Notes under the pieces: generated by a model
The model's input: the letters and a program-made list of their open reading frames with translations, nothing else
What the model was told of the DNA's origin: nothing
Databases searched by the model: none
Part shown: positions 54,689-64,000 of the stretch, one piece after another
Position numbering within the stretch: position 1 is the first letter of the stretch
Layout: each line of letters starts with the position of its first letter
Origin: Bryobacterales bacterium
GTDB taxonomy: Bacteria > Acidobacteriota > Terriglobia > Bryobacterales > Bryobacteraceae
Reading direction: 5' to 3'
Length of the DNA: 64,000 nt
Assembly (NCBI GenBank): GCA_020847975.1
Contig: JADLBD010000144.1
Coordinates: forward strand, 117,168 to 181,167
Position numbers and translations under genes: made by a program

Positions 54689-55666
54689 TTAGAAGCGCCG
54701 GGAGAGGCTGAAGATGAGGGTGTAGTCGGCGAAGGCGGCGTCGCCGTGGGTGTGGTTCTGGTAATCGGTGACGCTGATCTTGCGGTTGCGCTCGACGGCG
54801 ACGGGGATGTTGCAGGTGAAGGTGTAGCTGCCGCGCGCGTAGAGGATGCCCGGGTCGACGGAGATGGCATAGCCAGGCCTGCGAAATCCGGCAGCGCCTC
54901 CGAAGGCATCGCGCACGGGGACTCCTTCGATTCTTCCTCCGATACTCATGGCCAGGCCGCGGATTTTGGGGACGGCGTGACCGATGCCGCCACGGAAGAG
55001 ATACTGATCGGTGACGGACATCACTTCCTCGCCCTTGGCGCGGCGGAAGGTGGAAACGCCGTTCGTATTGCGCGGATTGAAGAGGTAGACTCCGGCGAAA
55101 TAGAGTTCGCTGTTGAAGTAGGTGCGTTTGTAGGCCTGGAGATCGACGGCGAATCCGGTACCGCCGTCGCCGGCCTGGATGGACTGGTCGGCGGTGGCGA
55201 TGATCTGCTGCCCCTGGCTGACCGCCAAGCCGGTGGCGTTGTAAGTACCGGTGGGGAGTTTGAGGCTCATGCCGAGGGAGATGTTGTTGCCGGATTCGGT
55301 GGGCGGCTTGAAGATCCAGGCACGCGCGCCGACGGTGGCATCGCCGAAGCTGTTGACGACGTATTTTCCGGTGGGCGGATAGAGTTGATTGCGGTGGGCG
55401 AAGAGGACGGGGACGCTGGCCGAGACGCTCCAGCGCGGGGTGAGCTGACGCTCGATGGAGAAGTCGAGGAGATGGTAGATATTCTCGATCTGGTTGCGAT
55501 TGACTTCGCGCTGTTTCTGCTCGACGGTGCCGATGAAGTGACGGAAGGACGGCTGGTAACGATACCCGATGGTGAGGGTCCACAATTTCGGCTGCGCATG
55601 TTCCGATCTTCCGCAGGTGTTCTGAGCAAGCACACCAAGCCCGGGCGTGCCCTGGCGCGCGGCCAC
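54689..55666 (-). CDS. Outer-membrane beta-barrel protein, signal segment cut off by a stop codon
   Basis: The visible frame codes for 325 residues from a GTG at 55666: PKLWTLTIGYRYQPSFRHF, a run of alternating strands (SVSASVPVLFAH, SLGMSLKLPTG, YFAGVYLFNPR) and the end LIFSLSRRF with a terminal Phe, the mark of a BAM substrate. By length and strand pattern it is a small barrel of the MetA-pathway/phenol-degradation transporter type, but I do not assign a substrate. No signal peptide precedes the mature part in this frame. The same frame continues upstream as a good signal peptide but is interrupted by TGA at 55667-55669 (see next entry). It may be a nonsense mutation, a readthrough or reinitiation site, or a sequence error. 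Confidence 0.65.
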   Translation of the reverse strand: MAARQGTPGLGVLAQNTCGRSEHAQPKLWTLTIGYRYQPSFRHFIGTVEQKQREVNRNQIENIYHLLDFSIERQLTPRWSVSASVPVLFAHRNQLYPPTGKYVVNSFGDATVGARAWIFKPPTESGNNISLGMSLKLPTGTYNATGLAVSQGQQIIATADQSIQAGDGGTGFAVDLQAYKRTYFNSELYFAGVYLFNPRNTNGVSTFRRAKGEEVMSVTDQYLFRGGIGHAVPKIRGLAMSIGGRIEGVPVRDAFGGAAGFRRPGYAISVDPGILYARGSYTFTCNIPVAVERNRKISVTDYQNHTHGDAAFADYTLIFSLSRRF

Positions 55667-55762
55667 TCAACCCTGGCCGGCGCCAGGTCTGGGTATGGAT
55701 ACCGCAAGGACAATCACGGTAAGGACAGAGGTAGAGGGAAACCCAGAAATAGCCCAGCGCAT
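55667..55762 (-). other. In-frame signal-peptide segment ended by TGA
   Basis: ATG at 55762 opens 31 codons (MRWAISGFPS, then VLTVIVLAVSI and GAGQG) that look like a signal peptide, then TGA is followed at once by GTG of the barrel frame (TGAGTG). The two parts are in the same frame, so one base change (TGA to TGG or CGA) would restore a full-length exported protein. TACACT lies 10 nt before the ATG. Confidence 0.6.
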
Positions 55763-55914
55763 ATTGGAAACGAGTGTAGGGTTTCCGGCGAGGGGGTTCA
55801 ATAATTGGTTTATACTACTCGCCGCGAAACACCGCGGAGACCGTCAGCGAGAGGGGCGCAGGTTTACTGTGGACGGCATTGTCCTCCCGATGTAGTATGT
55901 GGGTGGGTCAGTTT

Positions 55915-57885
55915 ATGAGAAGCCCGGCGAAGCTTACGCCTTCAGAGGGGCAACTTGAATCCTGGAAAGAAATTGCAGGATACCTCGGAAAGAGCGTCCG
56001 TACGGTAATCCGATGGGAGAAGACGGAAGGACTGCCCGTTCACCGGCACCAGCATGAAAAGAAGCCGTCGGTGTTTGCCTACCGGCAGGAGATCGATGAG
56101 TGGTGGGGCGGGCGGCGCGCATCGCTGGAGGCGGTATCTCCCGCTGTTGTTTCGAGCGGGTGGCCATTCCGGTACAGGTGGGTTGCCCTGGCTGCCGTTT
56201 CGGCATTGGCAGGAGTGGCCATATATTGGTCAGCCAAGCGGGAAGAGCCGGGTTCCGCTCACCTGGAACATGAGGTGTTGACTTCCTATCCAGGTGATCA
56301 AACACTGCCATCGCTCTCCCCTGATGGGAGCCAATTCGCCTTCACGTGGAATGGCCCTGCCTCCAACAACTCTGACATCTACGTGCAAACCGCCGGCTCT
56401 TCCGAACCCAGGCGGCTTACTGACCACCCTGACATGGATTTCAGTCCGGCCTGGTCGCCCGATGGGAAGTGGATTGCGTTTCTGAGGCGGACATCCACCT
56501 TTGAAACGAGCGCTCGGCTCATTCCAGGGTCAGGTGGACCAGAGCGAAAACTGGGTGACCTTTCCCTCGATCTATGGTTGGACGCTACGCAGTTGTCGTG
56601 GTCGCCCGATGGGAAGTGGCTCGCCGTACCGGAAACCGCCGATGGGAAACAGGGCTTGTTTCTCCTATCCGTGGCGTCGGGTGAAAAGCGGCGCCTGACG
56701 GCATCGTCCAACCGGAGGGGCCACATGGATCCCGCTTTCTCGCCCGATGGCCGTCATCTTGCTTATCGCTGCGACAACCTCGAATACCGGTCGGAGATCT
56801 GTGTGATCGAGTTGGACGAGGATCTACGGCCGAAAGGCAAGGTCGAGAGGGTAACACGGCTTGGTGTCCGGTCAACAAGCCCGGTATGGAGCTCCGACGG
56901 ACAATCCCTGATCTTTAGCTCCGGGGCCTTTCTAGCTGACAGCGGCATTTACAGGCTGAGGGTCTTTCCGGCCTCAGCGCGATCGCAGCCGCCGGAACAG
57001 ATCGTCACTCCGTCATGTGAACAATATGCCTTGGGAGGCTGCCGGCGAGGTGACGCGCTCGTCTACACACGGCGGCAGAATGAAGACAATCTTTGGGAGG
57101 TCAAACGGGAAGGGGGAAACTGGCAACCTGCGAAGCTGTTGAGCGGGTTTGCCTCCAACCGTTCGGAGAGGAACCCGGATCTGTCCCCAGACGGGAGAAC
57201 GCTCGCGTTCGCCTCGAATCGGCGCGGGAGTATGGAGGTCTGGATCGGCAATCTGGATGATCCGCATTTGCGGCAACTGACGTCATTCGGAACGGAAGGT
57301 GTATCCGCTATTCGCTGGTCGCCGGACGGAAAACGGCTGGCGGTAATCACTGGGGCAGACGGTGGTTTGTTGTATGTTGTTTCGGCGACAGGGGCGGAAA
57401 AGCGCAGGCTTACGGAAGATGCGAAACAGCCATGCTGGTCACCTGACGGAGAATGGATCTACTTTCAACGTGGGTTGACTGGTCACTCGGGGTTGTTCAA
57501 GATCAAAGCCGAAGGCGGCCCAGAGTTGCAAGTTTCGGATCAAGAGGTAAGTTATCCATGGTTTTCCAGGGATGGTCAAATTCTTTATCAGTTAAGAAAA
57601 GGCGGAGTTTGGCGGACGCCCCTTCGCCAGCCGGCATTGGAACGGCTGATCATCCCCGGGACGTTTTGGACTCTGGCACTCGGCCGGGATGGTGTCTTCA
57701 CCATCAATGCCGGGCCATGGGATCATACGCTGGAGTTCCATCCCAGCAAGGGTGGTCAGGCTACCAGCCTTCTGACGATGAAGTACCCATGGTCGAACTT
57801 CACGGTATCCGCGGACGGCAACACGGTTATCTTTCCCCGGATTGAGAGGCAGGAGACTAACATCATGCTGATCAGGGGCCTTTAG
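55915..57885 (+). CDS. Membrane HTH protein with PD40 beta-propeller
   Basis: A 656-residue one-component sensor-like protein. The N terminus is a DNA-binding HTH of the acidobacterial type: SWKEIAGYLGKSVRTVIRWEKTEGLPVHRH, then FAYRQEIDEWW. A single TM helix (WVALAAVSALAGVAIYW) follows, and about 550 residues of repeated TolB/PD40 blades (PSLSPDGSQFAFTW, SPAWSPDGKWIAFLR, LSWSPDGKWLAV, and more) form the periplasmic propeller. It may link an extracytoplasmic signal to gene control (inference). The ATG at 55915 was preferred to 55879 because it is nearest the HTH. No effector site is visible nearby. Confidence 0.85.
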   Translation: MRSPAKLTPSEGQLESWKEIAGYLGKSVRTVIRWEKTEGLPVHRHQHEKKPSVFAYRQEIDEWWGGRRASLEAVSPAVVSSGWPFRYRWVALAAVSALAGVAIYWSAKREEPGSAHLEHEVLTSYPGDQTLPSLSPDGSQFAFTWNGPASNNSDIYVQTAGSSEPRRLTDHPDMDFSPAWSPDGKWIAFLRRTSTFETSARLIPGSGGPERKLGDLSLDLWLDATQLSWSPDGKWLAVPETADGKQGLFLLSVASGEKRRLTASSNRRGHMDPAFSPDGRHLAYRCDNLEYRSEICVIELDEDLRPKGKVERVTRLGVRSTSPVWSSDGQSLIFSSGAFLADSGIYRLRVFPASARSQPPEQIVTPSCEQYALGGCRRGDALVYTRRQNEDNLWEVKREGGNWQPAKLLSGFASNRSERNPDLSPDGRTLAFASNRRGSMEVWIGNLDDPHLRQLTSFGTEGVSAIRWSPDGKRLAVITGADGGLLYVVSATGAEKRRLTEDAKQPCWSPDGEWIYFQRGLTGHSGLFKIKAEGGPELQVSDQEVSYPWFSRDGQILYQLRKGGVWRTPLRQPALERLIIPGTFWTLALGRDGVFTINAGPWDHTLEFHPSKGGQATSLLTMKYPWSNFTVSADGNTVIFPRIERQETNIMLIRGL

Positions 57886-57893
57886 GGCCGCTG

Positions 57894-58724
57894 TTAGCGG
57901 AGGGTGCTCGCGTCGACGGTGTCCCGGCCGGGGAACCGGGCGGATTCCATGATGGCTTTCGCCCGGCGTTCGATGGTTCGTGCTTCGGCTTTCCGCCCGT
58001 TTTTCCTGAGCACGGCGGAGTACTCGGAGAGAAGCAAACCGAAGTGTGGATGGTTCCGGCCTCGAGTCCTCTCCATCAGGTCGACGGCCTGCCGATAATG
58101 AGCTTCTGCTTCCCTGTAGTCGCCTTGCCGTGCGCACACCAAGGCGAGGTTTCCGAGCGCTTCCCCATAGCCGTCATCGGGCTGACCGGCGGATCGTCTG
58201 TGTAGTTCGACCGATCGTTCGAGGAGTGGCCTGGCCCGGCGAAGCTCTCCGGTGGCGGCGCGGATCATCGCCAGGTCATTGAGCAAATCGGCGAGGCCAC
58301 CGGATCGATCATCCTGCTCCATTAGCCGAATCGCTTTCTCCTGAAGTTCGGCCGCCTCGCAATATCTGCGCTGCTGGAATCGAACCTGAGCGAACAGGTT
58401 CAAGAGGTAAGCGCGATCAGCGGATGAGGCCGAACGGTTTTGGTGGTCGCGGGCGGCTTCGGCGTACTGTTCGGCGGCAGTCAACTTGCCCTGAGCCAGA
58501 TAGATTGCGGCCAGACGATGATAAGGCTTCGCCAGGTCAACCGGCTGTGTGCGGGCGGCGTCTTTCCACATTTCGAGCACCTGCTTTTGGAGGCGCTCCG
58601 CTTCCCGGTAGTCGCCGCCCCTGTATCGTTCGTCGGCGTCCCGCTCGAGCGCGGCAATTGATTGGGCCAGGTCCGCCGCAAAGATGGGCAGCGCGAAGGC
58701 AAGCATGAGAGTCGAAATCCTCAT
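57894..58724 (-). CDS. Exported TPR-repeat protein
   Basis: A 276-residue protein. Signal peptide (STLMLAFALPIFAADL), then about six TPR-type helical hairpins (RYRGGDYREAERLQKQVLEM, AAIYLAQGKLTAAEQYAEAA, NLALVCARQGDYREAEAHYRQAVD). TPRs bind other proteins; the partner is not known. The ATG at 58724 begins the signal; an open frame to 58802 is longer without one. It lies convergent with the HTH-PD40 gene, nine bases between stops, and 104 bp after the kinase gene on the same strand, so it may belong to that kinase unit. Confidence 0.82.
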   Translation of the reverse strand: MRISTLMLAFALPIFAADLAQSIAALERDADERYRGGDYREAERLQKQVLEMWKDAARTQPVDLAKPYHRLAAIYLAQGKLTAAEQYAEAARDHQNRSASSADRAYLLNLFAQVRFQQRRYCEAAELQEKAIRLMEQDDRSGGLADLLNDLAMIRAATGELRRARPLLERSVELHRRSAGQPDDGYGEALGNLALVCARQGDYREAEAHYRQAVDLMERTRGRNHPHFGLLLSEYSAVLRKNGRKAEARTIERRAKAIMESARFPGRDTVDASTLR

Positions 58725-58828
58725 ACGTCGTACCTTGCAGCCGAAGCGGTTTGTTTTCAATTGACAGGGGATGACATGCGGCGGGTTGTCACTTCCTGGC
58801 ACGTCATGACATGAACCGTAGGGGGTGC

Positions 58829-61612
58829 TCAGCGGAAGTTGGTGACCATCATGATCTCGCTGTCGTTCTGGTCAGTGCGCTCGTAGAGCAGGAATTTGCC
58901 ATCAGGCGAGAGTTCGATGGCTCCGACGGCGGCGAGGCGCGTGTCGATGATCTTCATCACGGTCTGGCGGGCTCCATCTTCGATGCGGATCCGTTCGAGG
59001 GAGACGGCGGGGCCGGCGCCCTGGGGGATGAAGTAGGCGCCGCCGGGTCCGGTGATAAATTCGCGATTGCGCATGTCGGAGGCGAGTTTTGTCTCCGAGC
59101 CGCCGGCGAGGTTTTTCTTCCAGAGTTCGGTGCGGCGGGAGAAGAAGAGCCACTGCGGGTCGTCGCTCTGGATGGCATAGTCCGCGCCGGAGCGGGTGAC
59201 TTGGGTGACTTCTTCGCCGTCCATGCTGATGCGCCAGATCTCGTCGCGGCCGGAACGATTGGAGACGAAGTATAGAAAATGACTGTCGCGGGACCAGGTG
59301 GGGAGGAAATCGTCGGAGGAAGAATCGGTGAGGTTGCGTTTCATGCTGCCGTCGGCGGCGGCGATCCAGAGATCGGACTGGCCGGAGGGGCGCGCATCGA
59401 AGGCGAGGTAGCGGCCGTCCGGGGACCACTGTGGAGAGCCGGTCTGGCCGCCGCCGATGGAGGTGATCTTGCCGGCGTTGTTGCCGTCTGCTCCGGAGAC
59501 CCAGATTTCCCAACTGCCGAGGCGATCGGAGGTGAAGGCGATGCGGCGGCCGTCGGGGGAGTAGCAGGGCTGGAGGGTCTGGCGGCTCGAGCGGATGAGC
59601 TTTTCCGGGGGCGCGCTTCCGTCGAGAGAGGTACGCCAGATATTGATGTTGACGCGGCGGTGGACGTAGGCCAGGCGGGAGCCGTCTTTGGAGAGGGAAG
59701 GAGAAAAGGCATCGGGGCCTGTGGCTTCGACAAGGCGGGGCCCGCCGCCGTTGGAGGGGATGCGCCACAGCGAATAGAGGCCGCCGCGATTGGAGGAGAA
59801 GATAATGTCGCGGCCGTCCGTGGTCCAGGTGAGGCCGGCAATCCAGCGCTGATCCCTGGTGACGCGGGTGGCGCGCATGGTGTCGAGGGAAAGCACGTAG
59901 ATGTCGTGGGAGAGGAAGCTGGAACCCTGTGTGAAGGCAATCCTGGATCCGTCGGGCGAATGGACGGGGCTGCCGAGGAAGGGTCCGCCGAAGACTAGTT
60001 TCTTTTTCTCGTGGGACCGGATATTGACGGAGTAGATGGAAACCGGCTCGGAGGGGGACATCTGGTCGGCGATGAGGAGGCTGGCTCCATCGGGCGACCA
60101 GTCGATGTTGCGGCCGCCCATCTGGTCGGGCACGGAGTAGACATCGGCCATCTTGAGTTCTCCGCCGCCGAGTGAGCCGATGACGAAATAGCCGGCATCG
60201 GGGCCGCGAAAACGGGCGAAGGCGAGGTAGCTGCCATCGGGGGACCAGACGGGGCTCTCTTCCTGGGCGGCGGAACGGCTGACACGGACCGCGGAGCCCG
60301 CTTCGACCAGCTTGACGTAGACATTGGCATCGGTCTGACCTTCGGGAACCCAACTGTAGGCGATCTTGTCGCCGCTTGGGGAGAGCACGGGGCCTTCCTT
60401 GAATCCGGCGGCGCTTTCGGCGGGAACGATGTGCGCGGGGGGCGGCACGTCGCGGTTCAGGCGCCACACGCAAAGGGCGGCGACGGCGGCAAGCGAAATG
60501 CCGGCGGCAGCGAAAAGCGGGAGCCTGCGCTTCGCGCGCGGAGAGGGGATGGCGAGCGAACTGCGGCCGGCGTCGCTGTGGCGCAACATGCGCCGCAGTT
60601 CCGCGCGCAGATCGAGCGCGGATTGATAGCGGAGGTCGCGGTCCTTTTCGAGGGCGCGCGCAATGATGCGATCGAGTTCGGCGGGAAGATCGGGGCGGAG
60701 GCGGGAAGGGGGGAGCGCGATGCCGCTGAGGATTTTGCGGAACACGTCGGTGGCTCCCTCTCCTTCGAAAGGGACATGTCCCGTGGCCATCTCGTAGAGA
60801 ACGACGCCGAGAGCATAGGTGTCTGTACGGATGTCGGCGTCCTCGCCGAGGATCTGCTCGGGGGACATATAAGATGGCGTTCCGGGGACCGAGCGCGGGT
60901 TGGTGAGGGTGATCTCCTCGGGCGCTTGTTTGCGGGCGGCTTTGGTGCGCTTGGCGAGACCGAAGTCGAGAATTTTGGTTTGTCCGGATTGGGTGAGGAA
61001 GATGTTGCCCGGCTTGATGTCGCGGTGGACGAAGCCGCGGGCGTGGGCGGCTCCGAGAGCGTCGGCGATTTCGGCGCCGATGTGGAGGAGTTCGGCGACC
61101 TCGAGGGGTTGGCCGTGAAGGCGCTCACGGAGGGTCTGGCCCTCGAGGAGTTCCATAGTCAGGTAGGGCCGGCCGCGCCATTCCCCGATGTCGTAAAGGC
61201 GGCAGATGTTGGGGTGCTCGAGGACGGAAGCGGCGCGGGCCTCGCGGCGAAAGCGCTCGACGAATTCGGCGTCGCCGGCGAGTTCAGGGAGGAGCATCTT
61301 GAGAGCCACCTCGCGGCCGAGACGTTCGTCTTTCACGCGGTAGACCTCGGCCATGCCGCCGGAGCCGATGCGGCCCAGGAGGCAATAGGGGCCGATGTTT
61401 TCGGCGCGGTCTTCGAGCAGGGAGGAGGCCGCGCTCCAGCGTCCGGAGTCATCCTCCGCCTGGTCGTGCGAGAGGAGCAGGGACTGGACCTGGGTTTCGA
61501 GGTCCTGATCGCCCTGGCAGCGGGCGCGGAGCCACTGGGAGCGCGCGGCGGTTTCGACCTGGAGCGCCTCGTCGAAGATCTCGGTCACTTTGGCCCAACG
61601 GTCCGGTGTCAT
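58829..61612 (-). CDS. Membrane Ser/Thr protein kinase with PD40 beta-propeller
   Basis: A 927-residue kinase. The domain (about 70-345) has [36 protein letters not shown] and the [11 protein letters not shown] activation segment end. One TM helix ([19 protein letters not shown]) is followed by a WD40-like PD40 propeller ([37 protein letters not shown] blades). The N-terminal [19 protein letters not shown] helix is the family start, so the ATG at 61612 was used over 61687. It probably senses an extracytoplasmic signal and phosphorylates cytoplasmic targets, such as the sigma factor or other regulators; the target is not known. Confidence 0.9.
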   Translation of the reverse strand: MTPDRWAKVTEIFDEALQVETAARSQWLRARCQGDQDLETQVQSLLLSHDQAEDDSGRWSAASSLLEDRAENIGPYCLLGRIGSGGMAEVYRVKDERLGREVALKMLLPELAGDAEFVERFRREARAASVLEHPNICRLYDIGEWRGRPYLTMELLEGQTLRERLHGQPLEVAELLHIGAEIADALGAAHARGFVHRDIKPGNIFLTQSGQTKILDFGLAKRTKAARKQAPEEITLTNPRSVPGTPSYMSPEQILGEDADIRTDTYALGVVLYEMATGHVPFEGEGATDVFRKILSGIALPPSRLRPDLPAELDRIIARALEKDRDLRYQSALDLRAELRRMLRHSDAGRSSLAIPSPRAKRRLPLFAAAGISLAAVAALCVWRLNRDVPPPAHIVPAESAAGFKEGPVLSPSGDKIAYSWVPEGQTDANVYVKLVEAGSAVRVSRSAAQEESPVWSPDGSYLAFARFRGPDAGYFVIGSLGGGELKMADVYSVPDQMGGRNIDWSPDGASLLIADQMSPSEPVSIYSVNIRSHEKKKLVFGGPFLGSPVHSPDGSRIAFTQGSSFLSHDIYVLSLDTMRATRVTRDQRWIAGLTWTTDGRDIIFSSNRGGLYSLWRIPSNGGGPRLVEATGPDAFSPSLSKDGSRLAYVHRRVNINIWRTSLDGSAPPEKLIRSSRQTLQPCYSPDGRRIAFTSDRLGSWEIWVSGADGNNAGKITSIGGGQTGSPQWSPDGRYLAFDARPSGQSDLWIAAADGSMKRNLTDSSSDDFLPTWSRDSHFLYFVSNRSGRDEIWRISMDGEEVTQVTRSGADYAIQSDDPQWLFFSRRTELWKKNLAGGSETKLASDMRNREFITGPGGAYFIPQGAGPAVSLERIRIEDGARQTVMKIIDTRLAAVGAIELSPDGKFLLYERTDQNDSEIMMVTNFR

Positions 61613-61809
61613 CAATTCTCTGGCCCATCTTAGCGTAGCTTCCAAAGGAACACGCGCAAAACGGAGCCCGCCCGCGCCGTGAGTCATCGCGGTGTTCCTC
61701 GTACTTTGGGGGCGCGGGACGTGCCCTTTGCGCTATGGAGAAATTCCGTTCGGTGGATGATCCAAAGCGGGAGGCGGATTTCGCGACCCTGCACAGAGGA
61801 GCGAGTCGG

Positions 61810-63813
61810 ATGCGAATTCTGAAAATAATAACGACAAGCCTGGCGCTGGCCGCCGCCATGACGGTGGCGGCCGCGGCAGGCAACAATATGGAGAATGGCA
61901 ATGCGGCGTTGCAGGAGGCCATCCGCCAGGGTGATCTGAGCCGGATGAAGGCGCTGCTGGAAGGTGGGGCCGATGCGAACGCGGTGGACGAAGAAGGCAC
62001 TCCCGCGCTGATGAACGCGGCGCTGTATGGGGGCGCGGCGCACATGAAGGTGTTGCTGGAGCGCGGCGCGAATGTGAATGCGAAGAATGCGGCGGGGGCG
62101 ACAGCTCTGATCTGGGCGGCGGGCGATGCGGAGAAGGCGCGGTTGCTGGTGGCGGCGGGGGCGGACGTCAATGTACAGTCGATGCCGGGGAGGACGGCGC
62201 TTCAGGTTGCGGCGACGGCGGCGAACGGCGCGGCGACGGTGAAACTGCTGCTCGACAAAGGCGCGAAGGTGGATGCGCGTGACCGGATCGATCCGATACC
62301 GGTGCTGTTTACGGGCGGGGGGAAGGCCACGCCATTGATCGAGGCGTCGCGCGTGGGCGATGTGGCGACGGTGCGCGCGCTGCTGGTGGCGGGCGCGGAT
62401 GTGAATGCGAAGTCCGCGCAGGGCGTGACGGCGTTGAGCGAAGCGGTTCTGTTCGGGCGGCGGGAGATTGTCAAGGAGCTTCTGGCGAGCGGGGCTGCCG
62501 TGGACGGGGCCGTGGCGATGAGCAGGATGCCGCTTCTTTCGATGGCTGCCATGCGCGGCGACACAGCGATTGCGCGGATGCTGCTGGGCGCGGGCGCCAA
62601 GGTGAGTGTGGCGGACGCAACGGGGGCGACTCCGCTGATGTGGGCGGCGTTTTCCGATCGCGTCAATGCGGACATGGCGCAGTTGTTCCTGAAGGCGGGA
62701 GCGGATGTGAAGGCGGTGAACAAGCAGGGCGAATCGGCACTCGACTGGGCACTGGCGCGCGGGGAGACGCGAGTGGTAAAGATGCTGCGGAAGGCCGGGA
62801 CAACGGCGAAGCCGGCGGTCGCGATGGAGGAGCCCGCGGCGGCAACCGAGGAGGTTCCGGTGGAAGCGACGCTGCGCCTGCTGGCCAAGTCCGGGGAGGG
62901 TAGTTTCAAGAACGCGGGCTGCGCCACGTGCCACAATCACACGCTGCCGCTGGTGGCCTTCGCGCAGGCTTCGCGCAACGGTATCGCGGTGGACCGCAAA
63001 GCGGAGAAGCAGTTGATGGCCTATGTGATGTCGATGGCCAAGCCGATGACGGAGATTCTGATTGAAGGGTCATCGGCGCCTCCGGACCTCCAGGTGACGG
63101 GGGGCTACATTCTGGAAGCGCTGGCGGCGCAGAACTATCCGGCGGACCGGCTGACGGCTGCAATGGTGCACAACATCGCATTGCAACAGATGAGCGATGG
63201 GCGCTGGGTGGGCTTCGCCCCGCGGCCGCCGCTCGAGAGCGGAGATATTCAGGCGACGGCGATGTCCATTCGGGCGCTGCGGCTGTATCCGATGGAGGGC
63301 CGGCGTGACGAATTGAATGCGCGGGTGGCGAAGGCGGGGATGTGGCTGCGGCGGGCGGTTCCGGTGACCACCGAGGAACACGTGATGCGGCTGTTGGGAT
63401 TGAAGTGGGCGGGGATTGACGCCGCCGAGATCCGGGTATCGGCTGACCGGCTGATGCGCCTGGAGCGCGCCGGCGGAGGGTGGGGACAACTGCCCGGCCT
63501 CGGGAGCGACGCCTACGCGACCGCGAAGGCTGTCTATGCGCTGCGGGAGGTGATGGGAAGTTCGGCGAATGTGAAGGCGGGAATGAACTACCTTCGCAAG
63601 ACGCAATTGGCGGATGGGACTTGGCACGTGAAGACGCGGTCGTTTGCGCTCCAACCGCTGCGCGACACGGGCTTCCCGCATGGCCGCGACCAGTGGATTT
63701 CGGCGGCGGCGACGAGTTGGGCGATGATTGCGCTGATCCCCGACCAGGGACAGAAGATGCAGACGAAACAGCTCCGGCCAACCCGCCGGAGCCGGGCCGG
63801 GAGCAGCGACTAG
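61810..63813 (+). CDS. Ankyrin repeats plus CxxCH site plus terpene-cyclase-like toroid, exported
   Basis: A 667-residue protein. Signal peptide (KIITTSLALAAAMTVAAAAG), about ten ankyrin repeats (NAALQEAIRQGDLSRMKALLEGGADANAVDEEGTP type, to about residue 335), a heme-type CATCH at 371-375 in KNAGCATCHNH, then a helical region with DLQVTGGYILEALAAQNYPADR and LRLYPMEGRRDELNARVAKAGMWL repeats that resemble squalene/prenyltransferase alpha-alpha toroids. All three parts are read in one frame without break. It is a likely c-type cytochrome or heme-binding protein in the periplasm; catalytic activity of the toroid is unsupported. GAGG precedes the ATG by about 9 nt; a GGAG and the signal decide against 61735. 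Confidence 0.82.
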   Translation: MRILKIITTSLALAAAMTVAAAAGNNMENGNAALQEAIRQGDLSRMKALLEGGADANAVDEEGTPALMNAALYGGAAHMKVLLERGANVNAKNAAGATALIWAAGDAEKARLLVAAGADVNVQSMPGRTALQVAATAANGAATVKLLLDKGAKVDARDRIDPIPVLFTGGGKATPLIEASRVGDVATVRALLVAGADVNAKSAQGVTALSEAVLFGRREIVKELLASGAAVDGAVAMSRMPLLSMAAMRGDTAIARMLLGAGAKVSVADATGATPLMWAAFSDRVNADMAQLFLKAGADVKAVNKQGESALDWALARGETRVVKMLRKAGTTAKPAVAMEEPAAATEEVPVEATLRLLAKSGEGSFKNAGCATCHNHTLPLVAFAQASRNGIAVDRKAEKQLMAYVMSMAKPMTEILIEGSSAPPDLQVTGGYILEALAAQNYPADRLTAAMVHNIALQQMSDGRWVGFAPRPPLESGDIQATAMSIRALRLYPMEGRRDELNARVAKAGMWLRRAVPVTTEEHVMRLLGLKWAGIDAAEIRVSADRLMRLERAGGGWGQLPGLGSDAYATAKAVYALREVMGSSANVKAGMNYLRKTQLADGTWHVKTRSFALQPLRDTGFPHGRDQWISAAATSWAMIALIPDQGQKMQTKQLRPTRRSRAGSSD

Positions 63814-64000
63814 CTTTCCGGTTCGGGGCCGGCTCCGAGGGCCCGTTGGAGAAACGCGCGGGCCACGAGCCAGTCTCGCTTCACGGTCGGGGTAGACACG
63901 CCGATGACCTCGGCGGTCTCCTCGATGGTGAGGCCGGCGAAGTAGCGGAGCTCGACGATTTTTGCCTGCCGCGGATCGAGTTTGGCCAGTTCATCGAGGG
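63810..64000 (-). CDS. ECF-type RNA polymerase sigma factor, C-terminal part (runs off right edge)
   Basis: The visible 62 residues contain the sigma region 4 helix-turn-helix: DPRQAKIVELRYFAGLTIEETAEVIGVSTPTVKRDW, then a short tail LQRALGAGPEPES. This matches the ECF_SF/TIGR02999 group often found beside Ser/Thr kinases in Acidobacteriota. It overlaps the stop of the ankyrin gene by 3 bp on the other strand, and lies upstream of the kinase gene with only the ankyrin gene between. Region 2 is outside the window. Confidence 0.85.
   Translation of the reverse strand, partial: LDELAKLDPRQAKIVELRYFAGLTIEETAEVIGVSTPTVKRDWLVARAFLQRALGAGPEPES

Noticed and set aside
1..64000. CRISPR arrays, tRNA or rRNA genes, insertion sequences, phage attachment sites
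   Set aside because: No regular spaced repeats, cloverleaf-like sequences, transposase motifs or terminal inverted repeats were found by reading both strands.

Overview
The window looks like chromosomal DNA from an acidobacterium of the Solibacter/Bryobacter (Bryobacterales) type. The pointers are high GC, four very large Oar-like TonB-dependent receptors with an N-terminal carboxypeptidase-regulatory-like domain, membrane Ser/Thr kinases fused to TPR or PD40 propeller repeats, a partial ECF-type sigma factor of the kind that accompanies such kinases, and many exported DUF1080, ThuA, DUF4091 and DUF4159 proteins. I saw no rRNA, tRNA, CRISPR array, transposase, integrase or phage structural gene.

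Layout. 1-6.5 kb: a receptor cut by the left edge, a DUF4091 secreted protein, a kinase-TPR gene and a DUF4159 protein. 6.6-17 kb: a receptor, a pirin/YceI operon behind a consensus promoter whose spacer is a palindromic operator, two overlapping TolC-type genes and an HExxH peptidase with an unassigned N-terminal region. 17-27 kb: glycosyltransferase, Ser/Thr dehydratase, ThuA protein, divergent class A PBP-like protein, DUF1080 protein with a small partner, an exported unknown and a class V aminotransferase-fold enzyme. 27-38.6 kb: a receptor, a decayed quinoprotein fragment, a ThuA-like protein, a TIR gene translationally coupled to a pYEATS-TIR gene, another receptor and a compact ABC-F ATPase. 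38.7-44.4 kb: a minus-strand run of M20 peptidase, MurJ, zinc-ribbon coiled coil, AI-2E transporter and HupE-like protein. 44.5-50.6 kb: acyl-CoA ligase with PrmA, then a ceramidase-like/LamG protein and a GT39-type enzyme. 50.6-51.1 kb is a decayed intergenic stretch with a cytochrome remnant. 51-55.8 kb: TldD, an FAD oxidoreductase, a phosphoesterase and an outer-membrane barrel whose signal-peptide segment is cut off by an in-frame TGA. 55.9-64 kb is a signalling neighbourhood: HTH-TM-PD40 protein, TPR protein, kinase-PD40 protein, an ankyrin/CxxCH/toroid fusion and a partial ECF sigma factor.

The observations most worth following are the coupled TIR and pYEATS-TIR pair, a recurrent TANNNT -10 box only 6-8 nt before start codons (leaderless transcription), a reversal of GC skew near 38-44 kb that does not depend on gene orientation, the operator inside the YceI promoter spacer, and three decayed or interrupted genes. 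All function calls rest on reading motifs by eye; no database search was run.
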